Below, one piece after another: positions 25,847-38,237 of a stretch of 64,000 nt of DNA. The first letter of the stretch is position 1, and every line of letters begins with the position of its first letter. The notes under the pieces were generated by a model. It saw only the letters and a list, made by a program, of their open reading frames with translations, was not told where the DNA came from and did not search any database. Both the position numbers and the translations under genes were made by a program. Location of the stretch: NCBI RefSeq assembly GCF_905475345.1, contig NC_066591.1:899501-963500 (forward strand), written 5' to 3'. The DNA comes from Vespula vulgaris (Eukaryota; Arthropoda; Insecta; Hymenoptera; Vespidae).

Positions 25847-27070
25847 ATGTATATTTGATATTAATTTTTTTTTATTAACACATTTCTAATAAGAATATTT
25901 GTTATGTTATTCTCTTTAATAAATCACAAAAAATATGTAGTACATTTAAATTATATTTTCACTAAGGATTTTATAAGATTATTATCGTTATTTATTTATT
26001 TATTTTTATATTTCGATAAAACATTTATTTCAAATTAGACAATATTTCAACTCACTTAAATAATGTTTACATAAAATGTCAAAGTCCAACTGATATAACT
26101 TTGATTTCAATGTTACTAGAAATGTTGTCATACATTAATGAAAAATTAACAAAATAGTTAAAGAAGAGCATAACAAAATTACTTAAATCATAAAAAATTA
26201 AAATATATAATTTACATGTAAATTTAATTAATGCATTTATTGAATTTGTTTTTTTTTTTCATTGTGGACAATTTTTTATAATCTAGTAAAATTGTTTTGA
26301 CCTCGACGAGATTTACTAGAAAAATAAGTTTTTTTATCAATAAGATAATGATTATTTTTGTTTATTAAAATTAAATAATTTGTATGAAAATTTGTCAATT
26401 TATTAATCATTAATAAATACATCTTCTAACGATGTATCAGAGTAAATAAAACATAACCTTTATTCTCATAGTTTTATGTAAACATATACGTAGTCATATT
26501 TCTTTAAAAAACACTTCGATAAAATAATAATCATAAAAATATAATATTTTCCCAAGAAGAATACTGAATAATATAATGACAAAATTATTATAATTCATAA
26601 ATATATTTAAATATCCTTACTATTAGAAGCTTGGTATCCTGTGGCCTTTAATTTCCAACATTTCAACACATACACAATTGTTATCAGTACAAATACTTAA
26701 CTTGTTGAAAAAAGGTACTTACACTTATGTTACAAGAAATTTATATAAAATATTGAACATTTTCCTAATAAGTTTTGAGATTTGTGACGTACGCTACTTT
26801 ATTTCTCTTTGTTTCGATATTCGTTTGTCACATATCGCGTTTTCATTTATATATATAAGTGTGTATGTGTGTGTATATACATATATAAATATATATATTT
26901 ATTTATTTATTTATTTATTAATATATATTGAACACATGTAAATTTCGATATTCGTTTATAAAAACAAAGTATAAAAAATATTTTTCTAAAAATTTTATTA
27001 GAGATCTTATAAAAAATTGTTGTGTACAAAATGTTTTAAAGATGTGAGAATATATAAGATATATCAGTAT
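25847..27070. other. Intergenic region, PARP16 promoter and porcupine 3' end
   Basis: 1.2 kb of AT-rich DNA. It holds the upstream region of PARP16 and the 3' UTR of porcupine (both minus strand), plus a TTTA/TA-rich repeat at about 26850-26925. No gene is seen. Confidence 0.6.
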
Positions 27071-28918
27071 TTATCGTATTAAAAAATATATACAATATGT
27101 AGCCAATGCTACCCAGTGGCTAGCAAATCCAAGTTGAGACCATTTTTCAATAGTATGAATATAACTATATCCTGTTTCTTGTAACTCTGAAGTATCAAAC
27201 ATAAGACCCAAATAAGCTAAATGAAAAATTGTTAATACTGTAAACATTATATTTGTCACAATAACCCAACAATTATATGAGTTATGTAAGTGAGTACACT
27301 TATTTTGGGTACATTCTTTTGACCCAATACATGCATCAAAAATATTAGCAAGCATCATTCTAAGTTGATGCTCTACATATGTATATAAACCAAGACTCAA
27401 TAATACTGCTCCCAATTGAAAATTTAATCCATGTAGAAGAGAACTCGTTAAATACGTAATAGTTACAGCTCCAAATTTTCCTAAATACTTGAGACTTGGA
27501 CGGAATATATCTAAAAAAAAAAAAGAAAAAAAATGAATAAATTAAATGTTATTAAAATAATAAATGTAATTTTTTTTAACATACATTTTTTTAACCAAAA
27601 ATGCATTGGTATATTCCAATATACGACAACTTGAACGAGTGAACGTGGTAGTTCAATTTCTAATGGTTTAACAATGGATATTAATGAAAATGGATATCCT
27701 CCTAAGAATAATATAGCTGATGCCATATATGAGATAAAATAATGGGATGTTCTGAAAGCTAATGCATCTCTATAAGCTATTAGCCACCTAAAATATAATA
27801 AACTTTTATTAAAATATATTTTTTACTATATATTTTTTGTAATTCATGTATTATGAGACATGACAACAAACAAAAAAATATTTTGTATTTTGATACCAAC
27901 TTCCATGAATTGTCTGGAAGTATCCATTGTATCCAACAGTTTGACATACTTAGAAAAAGGAATGAACCAAAAGTATATCCAATTACAATCAATAACCACC
28001 ATTTTCCCTACAATATAACAATCATTTTAAAGCACAAAATAATGTAGATAAAATTAATGAATCGATTAATAGAATATTAATAACTATACTTGCTGACTTG
28101 GCCGGCGTAAAGCCAAATAATCTTTCAATGGAACCCATGGGCCAAAGAATGAAGTAGCTGCACAAAACATATATCCCATATAACTGTAAAAATCTGGTAT
28201 GTTGTTAGATTCAATGCTATCTGCAGCAACACTAATAGTTTTCATTGCCATTGTCATAATTATACTTCGTACTTTATGCCAGATTATAGGTTTCATATAA
28301 AATTCACTGTAAAATCATAATTCAAATGATAAATATCCAGTGATATAAATGAACATAAATTATACCCACGAATTTAATTAAAAATAATTTTAATCTAATC
28401 TTAATAGTAAATAAAATAAAAGTAATATATACCAATGTGCAATTATAAAAAGTGATGGCAAAAAGACTCCTATGTCTTTGTAATACTTCTTTGGTATATA
28501 TAAGGTAATATAAGAAAGTATAACAAATAGTACTAATAAAAATAAACATTCTTGCGCATAATGTTGAATAATACATATTCCGATAACCAGCGAAAATCCA
28601 TGAAATAATCTATCAGAAATAGATTCTGCAACAATAAATAATATCATGAAACTATATGCGTGTAACAATATATACAAAATAAACGAAATCCTTACGCATT
28701 TGAGATATAAATCGAAAAATAAACATTGCAAGAAACAGAGGCAACATATAAAATCCTGTATCATACAGCGTAGGTGCAAGACAATATTGATAGAGTTCTG
28801 AAAGTGTTTCTCCTTCTGCATCTTCGTATTCGTAATCATATTCTTGACCATGATGATAACCAAGTCCAATGAAGTCATTTTCATCATCATAAAATACTGT
28901 GGTATCTACATCATCCAT
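27071..28918 (-). CDS. por: Porcupine (Wnt O-acyltransferase, MBOAT family)
   Basis: ER membrane acyltransferase that attaches palmitoleate to Wnt proteins, required for their secretion. Six exons in order: 28918-28696, 28625-28433, 28306-28090, 28007-27901, 27787-27585, 27510-27071, giving 460 residues (human 461). The start is the ATG at 28918; the codon before it is GTG. An acidic Tyr-rich N-terminus precedes many hydrophobic segments. Family motifs are WHKVRSIIMTMAMKTIS, PLEIELPRSLVQVV, the MBOAT Asn305 in YWNIPMHFWL and the catalytic His341 in SSLLHGLNFQ, then YTYVEHQLR and FHLAYLG near the end. The exon 4 donor (AA followed by GTTGGT) is weak but is the only one keeping frame. The gene is divergent from vezatin. 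Confidence 0.95.
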
Positions 28919-29588
28919 CACAGCTATTTATTTTCCAAAAACTTAATGACATACTTACAACTTAATGCGACATCCTATTTTTTAACCTGAATGTACCCTA
29001 GATAATTATAAGGGAAAATAAGGAGACAATAATAAACTATTACGTAACTAATAATAAACAAAAAATGCTAATTGTGTGTAAATGTTTTAGACGAACTCAA
29101 TGAGTACAAACCTTGTATACAAATAAACATACCGATTAACGAATATTTATTTAGTTTAATATATTGATCGAGTAAATTACTTTTTGTTTGATTGCGTTTC
29201 GCATGTTAATATACTGATATAATAATTAATAATCAAGGTAATATTGTTTAAATAGTAAATTGTACGATATTTCGAAAAATATACTGTAAGATGCACAATT
29301 CCATCTTAACTATGATGGCCGAAAATACCATCATTTATGGTTTTTTTTATATCATGTACAGGTATAACCTATATTAGGAGATAAAAAACTTTTATTTTTT
29401 TTTTGCAATTAATAAAAATTTTCAGTATTCAGTGGATAATTGGATAATGTTTTATATATTTAAGCAATTTTTCATATTTAATATTTATTGTGAAAATTTA
29501 ATATATTTTTATGATTCATAAAAACATTAATATTTAATGTGAAATATTTTTAATTGCTAATATTTAATAATTATCAAAAAATACGAAC
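28919..29588. promoter_or_regulatory. Divergent promoter region, porcupine / vezatin
   Basis: 670 bp between divergent start codons. AT-rich with one notable site: the inverted repeat ATGATGG (29312-29318) / CCATCAT (29328-29334), with a 9 bp spacer, which contains Pho/YY1-like GATGGC. Role inferred. Confidence 0.5.
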
Positions 29589-32162
29589 ATGTTAAGTGAA
29601 TACAACGATATTGAAGAAGATGAAGAAGTCATATTTGAGGTATCTAATAAGAAGAGAAATGATTTTTTGTATTTACATTTAAATATTATAATCACTTTGT
29701 TTCATTATTTTTAGGGTAATGATTTGTATGAACATTTATCTGCATTGGGATATGTAGATTTTGAAACTGCAACAGTTTCTAAACCTTTACTAACATCACA
29801 AAAGAAATCTATCTATATGGTATTTCATTTTAATATTATGTATTTTAATTTGTTTTTGTATTTTCAGTATAAATTAAGTATATATATTTTTTTTAGAATA
29901 CTGACATTATCAATGATATAGGTAGAAATATTTATAGATATATATTAGATTTAAAATCATGGATAACACAGGTATGTTTATTTATTGACATATAAAAATC
30001 AATATAAGTTCCATAAAATTATTTCATAACAGGATTGCAGTTTATCCAAAGAACAATTGCACACTATTTTAAGTGCCAAAACACTTTTAGACGATCATGC
30101 ATATACAATTAATAGTTATACACAAAAGTATTTTCCTTCTACACCATGGAAGTATGTTTTTACTTTCTATCATAAGTATGCTTACATATATATTATATCA
30201 TTATGTGAACAGAAATTTTTATTTATTGATTACAGGAAAATGTTAAGGAATTTACTTGTTAATGGTACAATAATAGCTTCTTCTGCGTACTTAATATTCT
30301 GTAAACACAAAAAAGCTTTAAATATTATAATAACATTTTGTATATTATATTTCACTGGTTATAGAAACTACAAAAATTTACAGGCACATAAAGAATTAAA
30401 ACAATTAGTATTATTACAAAATGAATTTTATGATTTATGTAATAAAGGATTAAAAATTTTGAGACATGGTTACAAGGTAAAAATTAATTCTAGGAAAGTA
30501 GAGCAACCATTTCAGTAAGTATATTTAATAAATAATATTTTTTAATTTAATTATATATATTTAAGTCAGAATAATATTCATTTTTATCTGATTAGTGATC
30601 TCATGGGAGAAAGATTAATATACCTACAACCAATAATGGAAAATTTAATTAAATGTATGGAAGATCTTTGTCAAATTTACCATCATATTATTTGTATTAT
30701 GACAGCACAATTTCCTAAACATGTTTTTAATCAATTTGTAATAACAACATTTGAAGATAATGCGTTTAAAATACATGGAGAAATTAACTATGAAGCATTG
30801 AAGGTGATTATAAAAAGGCTCTAAATTCTATTTTTTTTGTACTAATTATACATTTTATACTTTTTGGCAGCAATTATATTATACTTATGCTCTTATGCAA
30901 TCGGAACTATTATATCTACTGGCTATTGCATATGATACTAAAACGTGGTCTTTAACTTGTGATAAAATTTCCAAGGCAAACCTGATTTATATTACTTATA
31001 AATTGAATAAACAATTGATAAAATATAAGAATAAATTATCTCTGTGTATCAATTCTTATTATAATTGTAAAGTGGAACCAGTTCAATATAATTTTAAGTA
31101 AGTTATTGTTTGAATTAAATTTTAATGTTGAATCTAGTATCAAATTTAATATCATACTAATAAATTATTTTTATTTCTAGGGGTCCAGTTGCATCAAAAT
31201 GGCAAGACGTTTATTTACATTTGAATTTAACATCTAATAAGATTCAACAGGCATATGAACGTATAATATCAATGATTAATGATATTGATACGTGTACTGA
31301 TGATACTTCAACCAATAATGAGATGATAGAAAAAATGACGCAAAAAATGGATGAAATGTATAAGCAAATAGATACGGCTAGAAATTTCGCTGAATTTAGT
31401 AGTTTATTAATAACAAAAATAAAGTATAAAAATTCCAAAATGAGTTATACAAAACAAGATACTAAAATACAAAATGTAAATGAAAACTTGCCGGTAATAA
31501 TTGATACAGAACCAGAAATACTTGATGAGGTGTTTGAAGAATATATTAAAGAAGAATATTTGAAACCTTTGTATGAAGAAGATGAAGAGATCTTATTACA
31601 AGAATATAAATTGGACAAATTGTTGGCAAAGAATTTTATGAGTGAATTAAAGGAAGCTTTGATTGATAAGCATAGAACTATGTCAGAAAGAGAATCTAAA
31701 GCACTTCAACGTATGTACAGAAACGTAATAAATAGTGCAAATGATTTGGGGAGTAATAACTTAAGATCTTCAATACCTATACCACCTCCAATGCCTTCTT
31801 TGGCCAGTAATTCCATTTCGTTACGTAATAATGATTCCATTAATTACGATCACAATAACATTTTTCCCATAGAATCGTCAAATACATCGAATACCGAAAT
31901 ATTTCATACACAAACGTCAAGTGTAAATAATATCGTAAAAAATTTTAAATATGATAAAGATGCCAACAATGAATCAATAATTGAAGATAACAAAGATAGT
32001 ACTGTCTTTAGATCATTGTCATTGAAACAGTTTCAAAATCCTGTTATACAATTTGGATTAAATATGCCTCCTCAATTGTTATCTATGAATGAAGAAATGT
32101 TTATAGGTAGTGGAGAAAATTCTGAAAGTGATATTGAACCAGAGGATGATTCAATTGCATAA
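29589..32162 (+). CDS. VEZT: Vezatin-like adherens junction transmembrane protein
   Basis: Vezatin links cadherin-catenin junctions to myosin VIIA in animals. Eight exons: 29589-29639, 29715-29819, 29897-29971, 30033-30151, 30236-30514, 30596-30803, 30871-31097, 31181-32162, giving 681 residues. The N-terminus (EEVIFEGNDLYEHLSALGYV, then DFE) resembles the vertebrate start [23 protein letters not shown]-type sequence. Exon 5 encodes two short hydrophobic segments (about residues 122-139 and 145-160), consistent with the vezatin membrane hairpin. Later regions are helical, including FRSLSLKQFQNP near the C-terminus and an acidic tail. A run of acidic residues and KNFMSELKEALIDKHR match the vezatin C-terminal domain. 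Identity rests on the termini and the overall layout, because the family is weakly conserved. AATAAA follows the stop. Confidence 0.85.
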
Positions 32163-33405
32163 TATTCTGTATTCATTTATAAAAATAAATAATAACAAGT
32201 TTGAATAGTTGTTTTTTACATGCTGTGATGATGTTTAATTGATAATGAAATATTGCCACCAATGACATAATTATAATTAATTATTCAATTAGAACAGAAT
32301 TAATTGTTCAATAAAAAATTATATAAATTTTATTTCGATAAGGTAGTATCTTTTAATTGCATATAAGAATATGCAATTATTTTTTTTAAAAGAAAGTCGA
32401 TTAGAAATATTTTTTACAAAGCCTAATTTTTAAAATATCATTTTTCCATGTAACTCTTTTCTTTAACAATTTTGTAATTTTGTTGATAATTTCAGAATTG
32501 TTTCTTTCTTTCTTTTTATTATTATTATTTTTTTATGATATTGCCATGTTTAACATACTTTCGTATGGAGTAACATATTTAATTGTTTGTATGCTATTCT
32601 TTAGTATATTTTTTTAGGTAAGAAAAATATGTGTACTGTATTTTTATATATAACATTTTTTATATAACAATAGTACATATATTTTATAAGCATATGTGTT
32701 CCGTTTCATTTTACAAGTCGTGAAATAATTCATGTATATCATTTGTTCAAGATATTATTTCACATAGATATATATAATTAATCAGAGGCAGCTAATGTTG
32801 ATATAGCAAAAAAATCTTGGATCATGTGGTGTAAGTTTAGTTTAATGCAAGGTGACAAATATTTAGCATTCATTATTCAGATAAATGGAATGATTCTTTT
32901 TTGCGCAAGTATGTGATATAATAAAATGATATTATTTTTAGACATGAAATTTTATATATCCAATATTAACATGTGTGTCACTTGTGACCAGCACAGATGT
33001 GTCCACCATTTACAGAACGAAGAATTACAACAGATGCTGTTAAATGCATCACAGTCTTAATGAAAAGACTTTAGCTTTTTCATTCATAAATAAAAATTAT
33101 TTCAAAGATAATCTATCTTGTATTAACTTATTACTGGAGCTATGTGCATATAATATACAAATGTATACAATATAGTATTTAGATGTAAGCATCTTTATGT
33201 ACTATGTACAGACCATTTTCACAAGTTTTTTATATTTTAGGCTTTCCCTAAATAATCAATTTTTGCAAAAAATTATAATATGAAAACACCAGAATAAACT
33301 GGGTTTCTTAGAAATAATTATTTCTATATTGTACGTTCTTCTGAGCAAAGTAGAAAAATTACTTTGAAAATAAAATATATTAATTTATGTTTCATTGTGC
33401 GATGA
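32163..33405. other. Convergent 3' region, vezatin / LETM1
   Basis: 1.2 kb AT-rich intergenic DNA containing both 3' UTRs. No gene, RNA or strong repeat is seen. Confidence 0.6.
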
Positions 33406-36400
33406 TCATAGTTGCTTAGAACCTTCTGTTTGTTTTGTTGTGGGAGGAATACTTGGTGTTAATGATGGATTTGTGACATTGGATTTGGAATTACTTTTTA
33501 AAATTTCTGTTGGTTTTTCTGTATTACTTTCATCAATGGATGAAATTTTAAATTTTTTTTTAGGCTCGTAAATATCATCTTTCAATTCTTCTTTTGCCAA
33601 GTTTTCTTCTTTTGTAGTTGGTTTCATTGAAACTGATGAAACAGGCAGTTCTTGCGTTGCTGCATTTTCTTTTTGTAAAATTTTCTTAATTTGCTCGTCT
33701 GCTTCTAAAATTTCTTCCTTGTCCATCATGTCAATTAGTTCATCCAATTGTTTTTTATTTAATTTTACATCTTCCTTTCCTATAAGTTCTACAACCTACA
33801 AAAAGAATAACATTGAAATATTTTTCTTATATATTCCTAACACATAAGAAACATAATATTCTCATTATAATATATCATTAAATTTTTAATTGTATTATAC
33901 CTTCAATACATCTTCGATTTTAATAGCACCGTCTCTATCATCATCAATTTTCCCTAGTATTTCTGCTATTATTTTTAATCTGTGTTCATCTGGTACATTT
34001 TGTATATTTTTTATAGCTGCAATTAGTTCATCTATTTTCACCAGTTGTTCGACAGCTTTACTATTGTTTTTTTCTTCTGAATTTAAAGCTTGTATTTTCT
34101 CTTTAACTTGTTTCTCTGATTGTTCTAGTTCCAATAAAACTGCATCCATCTTTTGAATCATCTTATTAACTTTATTGAATAATCTGTTGGCTCCTTTGGA
34201 TATTTTTATATTTTCAATGTCTACTTCACCCTTTGCTTGTGCTTTAATTTGATATAATTCTTGAACATCTTCTTGATACTCTGCCATCTCTTCCTTAAGC
34301 TCTTTCAATTCTTCTTTTTCTACAGACATTTTCTTTTTATCCTAAAATACAATAAGTTTTTTATTATATATATAAAATAATAAAAAATAAAATTTATTGT
34401 TATTTAAAATATGTACCTTGTCTAGTGTATCAAGAGCTTGCTCAATAACTTTTACATCAGTTGTTGTAATTTCATCTTTTTTAGAATCGTCCGTAAAAGC
34501 AATGGTTGGTTCTGCTTTTTTCTTTTCTGTTTCTTTTTGCTCTTGTCTTTCTTCTTCAATTTTACGTTCTTCCATTTTGATAATTTCAATATTTGCTCTA
34601 TGATCCAATTTCCCTTCTTTTTCTCCAATAGCACATTTAGTACGTGCAACCACAGTTTCAGGCAATGCTGATATAGTTGCTTTTAATTTATCTGACATAG
34701 GAATGGTGTCAGGTACCATAAGTGCTCGAGATAAAAGCAATAACGACGGTGGAACTTTTTTAATTAAACTCAAATCTAACCACTGTAATAGCTGTTCCTT
34801 TAACTTAGCATCTGGCAATCCGTATGCTCGCATTGCACGTGCTCTACAGGCTTGTTGTAATTCACTCCTTGTTAAACTATCTATACCTTCTTTTTGAATT
34901 AACTATTTATTAAACAAACAAAAAAATTAATATTTTATTTATAACAATTTTAATTAAAATCAAAAAGAATTAACAAGAAATTTACTTTATCATCAGCAGC
35001 AAGACTTCTCAACCGCATTCTAAGCAGAAAACGTAAAAAGTTTGTAGTACCAAGTGTTTGTACATCCAATACTCTACATAAAGCAATCAATTGCGGTCGA
35101 GATAAGGAATCTAAAGTGATTTCATCCTCAAAATGTTTACTGAATTTCATAATTTCATCCTTAGTTGCCACAGCACTGGTCGTACGAACTTTATAAAAAA
35201 ATTCAGCAAACTCTTTGGCTCTTTCTGATTTATGATCTGATGATTGTAATGACATATCATCCAATGTTTTTTGTAAAAATTTCGCCATTTCAATTTTAAC
35301 CTAAAATAAACACTTATTTAAATTAATTAATTAATAAAGTAATTATCATATCATTAAAGAACAATTAGTAACATAATTAATAAATAGATTTTACATATTT
35401 AAGCGGATCATGTAAATAAAATCCTTTACCTTCAAAGCTTGTTTTAATTTATCTTCTTTTTCAGTGGCAGTTTGAAAAGTAGATGGCAATAACCCAGGAA
35501 ATAATTTAATTGCAACAGGAAGTAAAAATTCCATAAATGGTACAATGATGAATACAGAGAAAGGTATTAGTCTAAACATATCTCCTGTTGTTTTAATAAG
35601 CTAATAATAATTAAATAATATAAAATTAATACATAAATAATTAACGAATACTAAATGTATAAGAAGTTCAGTAATATTAGATGATTTGACAAATTTATTT
35701 TTAAACTGGGATATCAAAACAGTATTTGGCAAACTTCCAGTATACTTCTTATACATTTAATTTATTTATATTATTAAACATGATACAATAGATAATCTTT
35801 AATTGTAATTAAAACAATTTCAGATACATACCAATCTGTGTTCTCTTCTACTTAATTCTTTACCCTGCAAGATTCTACAGATCAACTTTACAGAAATTTT
35901 CATATCTAATCCTAGTAATCGAAAACCATGATAATAATGCATTATTTCTGCCTTAACTTTTTGCAATATTGTAGATTTTTTCTCTACTATAGCTTTTTCA
36001 GCTGATGAAATAATAGTTTGAGGTTTGTGTTCAGTTAACTTTTCCTTTTGTTCTTTTTGTTCTTTAATACTTTTCACTGTTTCTTCAATTTTAGAAGATG
36101 GTTCTTGACCATGCAAAATTATAGATCCAGAAAATGATCTAGTTTGTAAATACATCATATTTTTTGGATGAGCATCCAGTAAGGTAGACTCTATTAAAAT
36201 TTGATTGTATGTTGGTCTCTTTACATCTATATAAATGACACTTGGGATACAATTTGTATGATTATTACTGTACCATGATTTTAGATACCAATGCTCTGAA
36301 AAGAGAAAATAAAAAATTTTGCTTTATAAATTATCTCTTAATTGTCATCATATATAAGAATATAACATTATAATTTATATATACGTTTTATAAAAGACAA

Positions 36401-36794
36401 TTAGATGCTAATAAACATTTTATATAAATATATAGTTTCATGTATAAAGAATAGAATGACGTATAAAAACATAACCTATAATACATACATTAACATAAAA
36501 TAAAAAGATAAGTAATTATTACGAAGATAAGACGATATTAAAAAAAAAAAAATCTACATTGTATATCATGTATATTGTATTTATTCACTGTTATATAAAT
36601 GCTATAGATTATTTGTTCGAATAAACTACCACATACGCACAAATACATGCATATATATATATATACACACACAAGTTGTTTTTATAAACTATTTGTTTAA
36701 TTCGTGATAGAAGTAAAAAATTATGAAAATACATACGCCTAATAATTCTTCCATGTGAATTCATCAAAGTTTTCGTATATATTAAAGGATTCAT
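33406..36794 (-). CDS. LETM1: LETM1, mitochondrial inner-membrane cation exchanger/ribosome-binding protein
   Basis: Inner-membrane protein needed for mitochondrial K+/H+ (and proposed Ca2+/H+) exchange and volume control. Seven exons in order: 36794-36737, 36295-35832, 35600-35430, 35300-34986, 34902-34417, 34341-33901, 33795-33406, giving 774 residues (human 739). The N-terminus MNPLIYTKTLMNSHGRIIRQ is basic with no acidic residue, as in a mitochondrial presequence. One membrane segment lies at about residues 184-206 in FRLIPFSVFIIVPFMEFLLP, the family's most conserved stretch. The LETM (ribosome-binding) domain follows, with FYKVRTT, LSRPQLIALCRVL and LTRSELQQACRARAMR. Coiled coils then lead to an EF-hand loop at residues 631-642 (DDDRDGAIKIED). 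The gene is divergent from VPS13B. Confidence 0.96.
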
Positions 36795-38237
36795 CTCGAA
36801 CTATTTTTGTAGTATTTTCTCGATATTTCTCGGAGCTGTGACTTTCTGCAACCATGCAACTACTAACAACCATTACAAATTTTCTATTCTGAATGTAATG
36901 AAACAGATCAAAAGGTTCATTTCCATCGAAATTTGTTAATCTTTAAACTTCATTCGAAGAAGCCTGATTTACAATAGTCACGATAATTATTAAGCACGAT
37001 ATGAGTAACCAATCATAGCACATCTGCGTCGAATGCCATAAAAATTACCCTTTTTCAATGCATCCAATGAAAAGAATTAAAAAATTTTAATTTTTCTGAT
37101 AGAGAAGAGACTTTATCTCAAATTACTTACTACCAATTTTTGTATTTTCTTTGGTCATTACCAAGGAATTGAAAAATATACGACTTCCATAAAATTTTAT
37201 GCAAAATTATTCAAATATCGTAAGTGATTAATATTGCCTTAATTTTTTATATATTTCTATACAATTTTTATGAGTATATTATATATATTCCGAGTATACA
37301 ATTTTCAATAATATTTAACATATATCGATATATATCGAACTTGAATAGTGCAATAATGCAGTTTTGCCAACTACATTTGGACATAGAAAAAAAAGTCGTC
37401 AGTTATATTTGAAGTATAGGAATGCATTCGAAAAATTTTATATTAGTTAAAAATGATATAAACTTTTCTGTGATATTTGACGTAATTGTTGGATTAAAAT
37501 AATAATTTTTTACTTAGACGAATTTTTGTAATTATCTCATAGAACGTGAGAAGTTGACGAAATCAGATTATACTGGGACGTGCGTTGCTTAACATCTTGT
37601 ACAAGTGCAGCTGATTTGGCATTTGTTAAAAGGTTAATATTAGTCAATTTAAATAAATATTATTGCTATAAAGAAACAATGCATTTTATCATGCTTTTGT
37701 TAATGCTAAAAAAATATATTTATTAGCGTATTATAAGCGGGTAGAATGTATACAACAAGAAATATGATTTTAGACTCATTGATTGCAAACAATAACTTAT
37801 GTGCTTGAAATGCTGAAAACAATAAATTCGTATTACAATGTGCCTATTAATTTGTGTTTATCCCAATTCACTTTTGTATAAAAAGTTTTAAACTTTAAGT
37901 GTCATAATTCTCTAACATATATTTATACTTGTTTATAATCAAACATTTTTTATTAAATATTTAAATTTAATTACTTAAATTTAAATATTTTTAATTGTTA
38001 ATAAATATTATTGATCACTAAGTTAATTAAAATATGGATATTTCTATTTAAATCATTTTATGATTTTCAGATAAACTTAGATTCTTCTTTGATATCATAC
38101 TAATTATATTTTCAAATTATATATTGAAAAGGATGATTCATATGGACTTATTGGTATACTAATTAAATAGAAACTTTTATCAAAGAAGTTTAATGATTTA
38201 ACAAAACTATGTTATATACTTTATATTCTTTATCACA
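36795..38237. promoter_or_regulatory. Divergent region, LETM1 / VPS13B
   Basis: 1.4 kb between divergent start codons. CCAAT pentamers lie at 37009-37013 and 37064-37068 nearer LETM1. The rest is AT-rich. A non-coding first exon of VPS13B could lie here but cannot be shown. Confidence 0.5.

Noticed and set aside
28919..28921. Porcupine start one codon upstream
   Set aside because: That codon is GTG; the first ATG is at 28918 and fits the family length.
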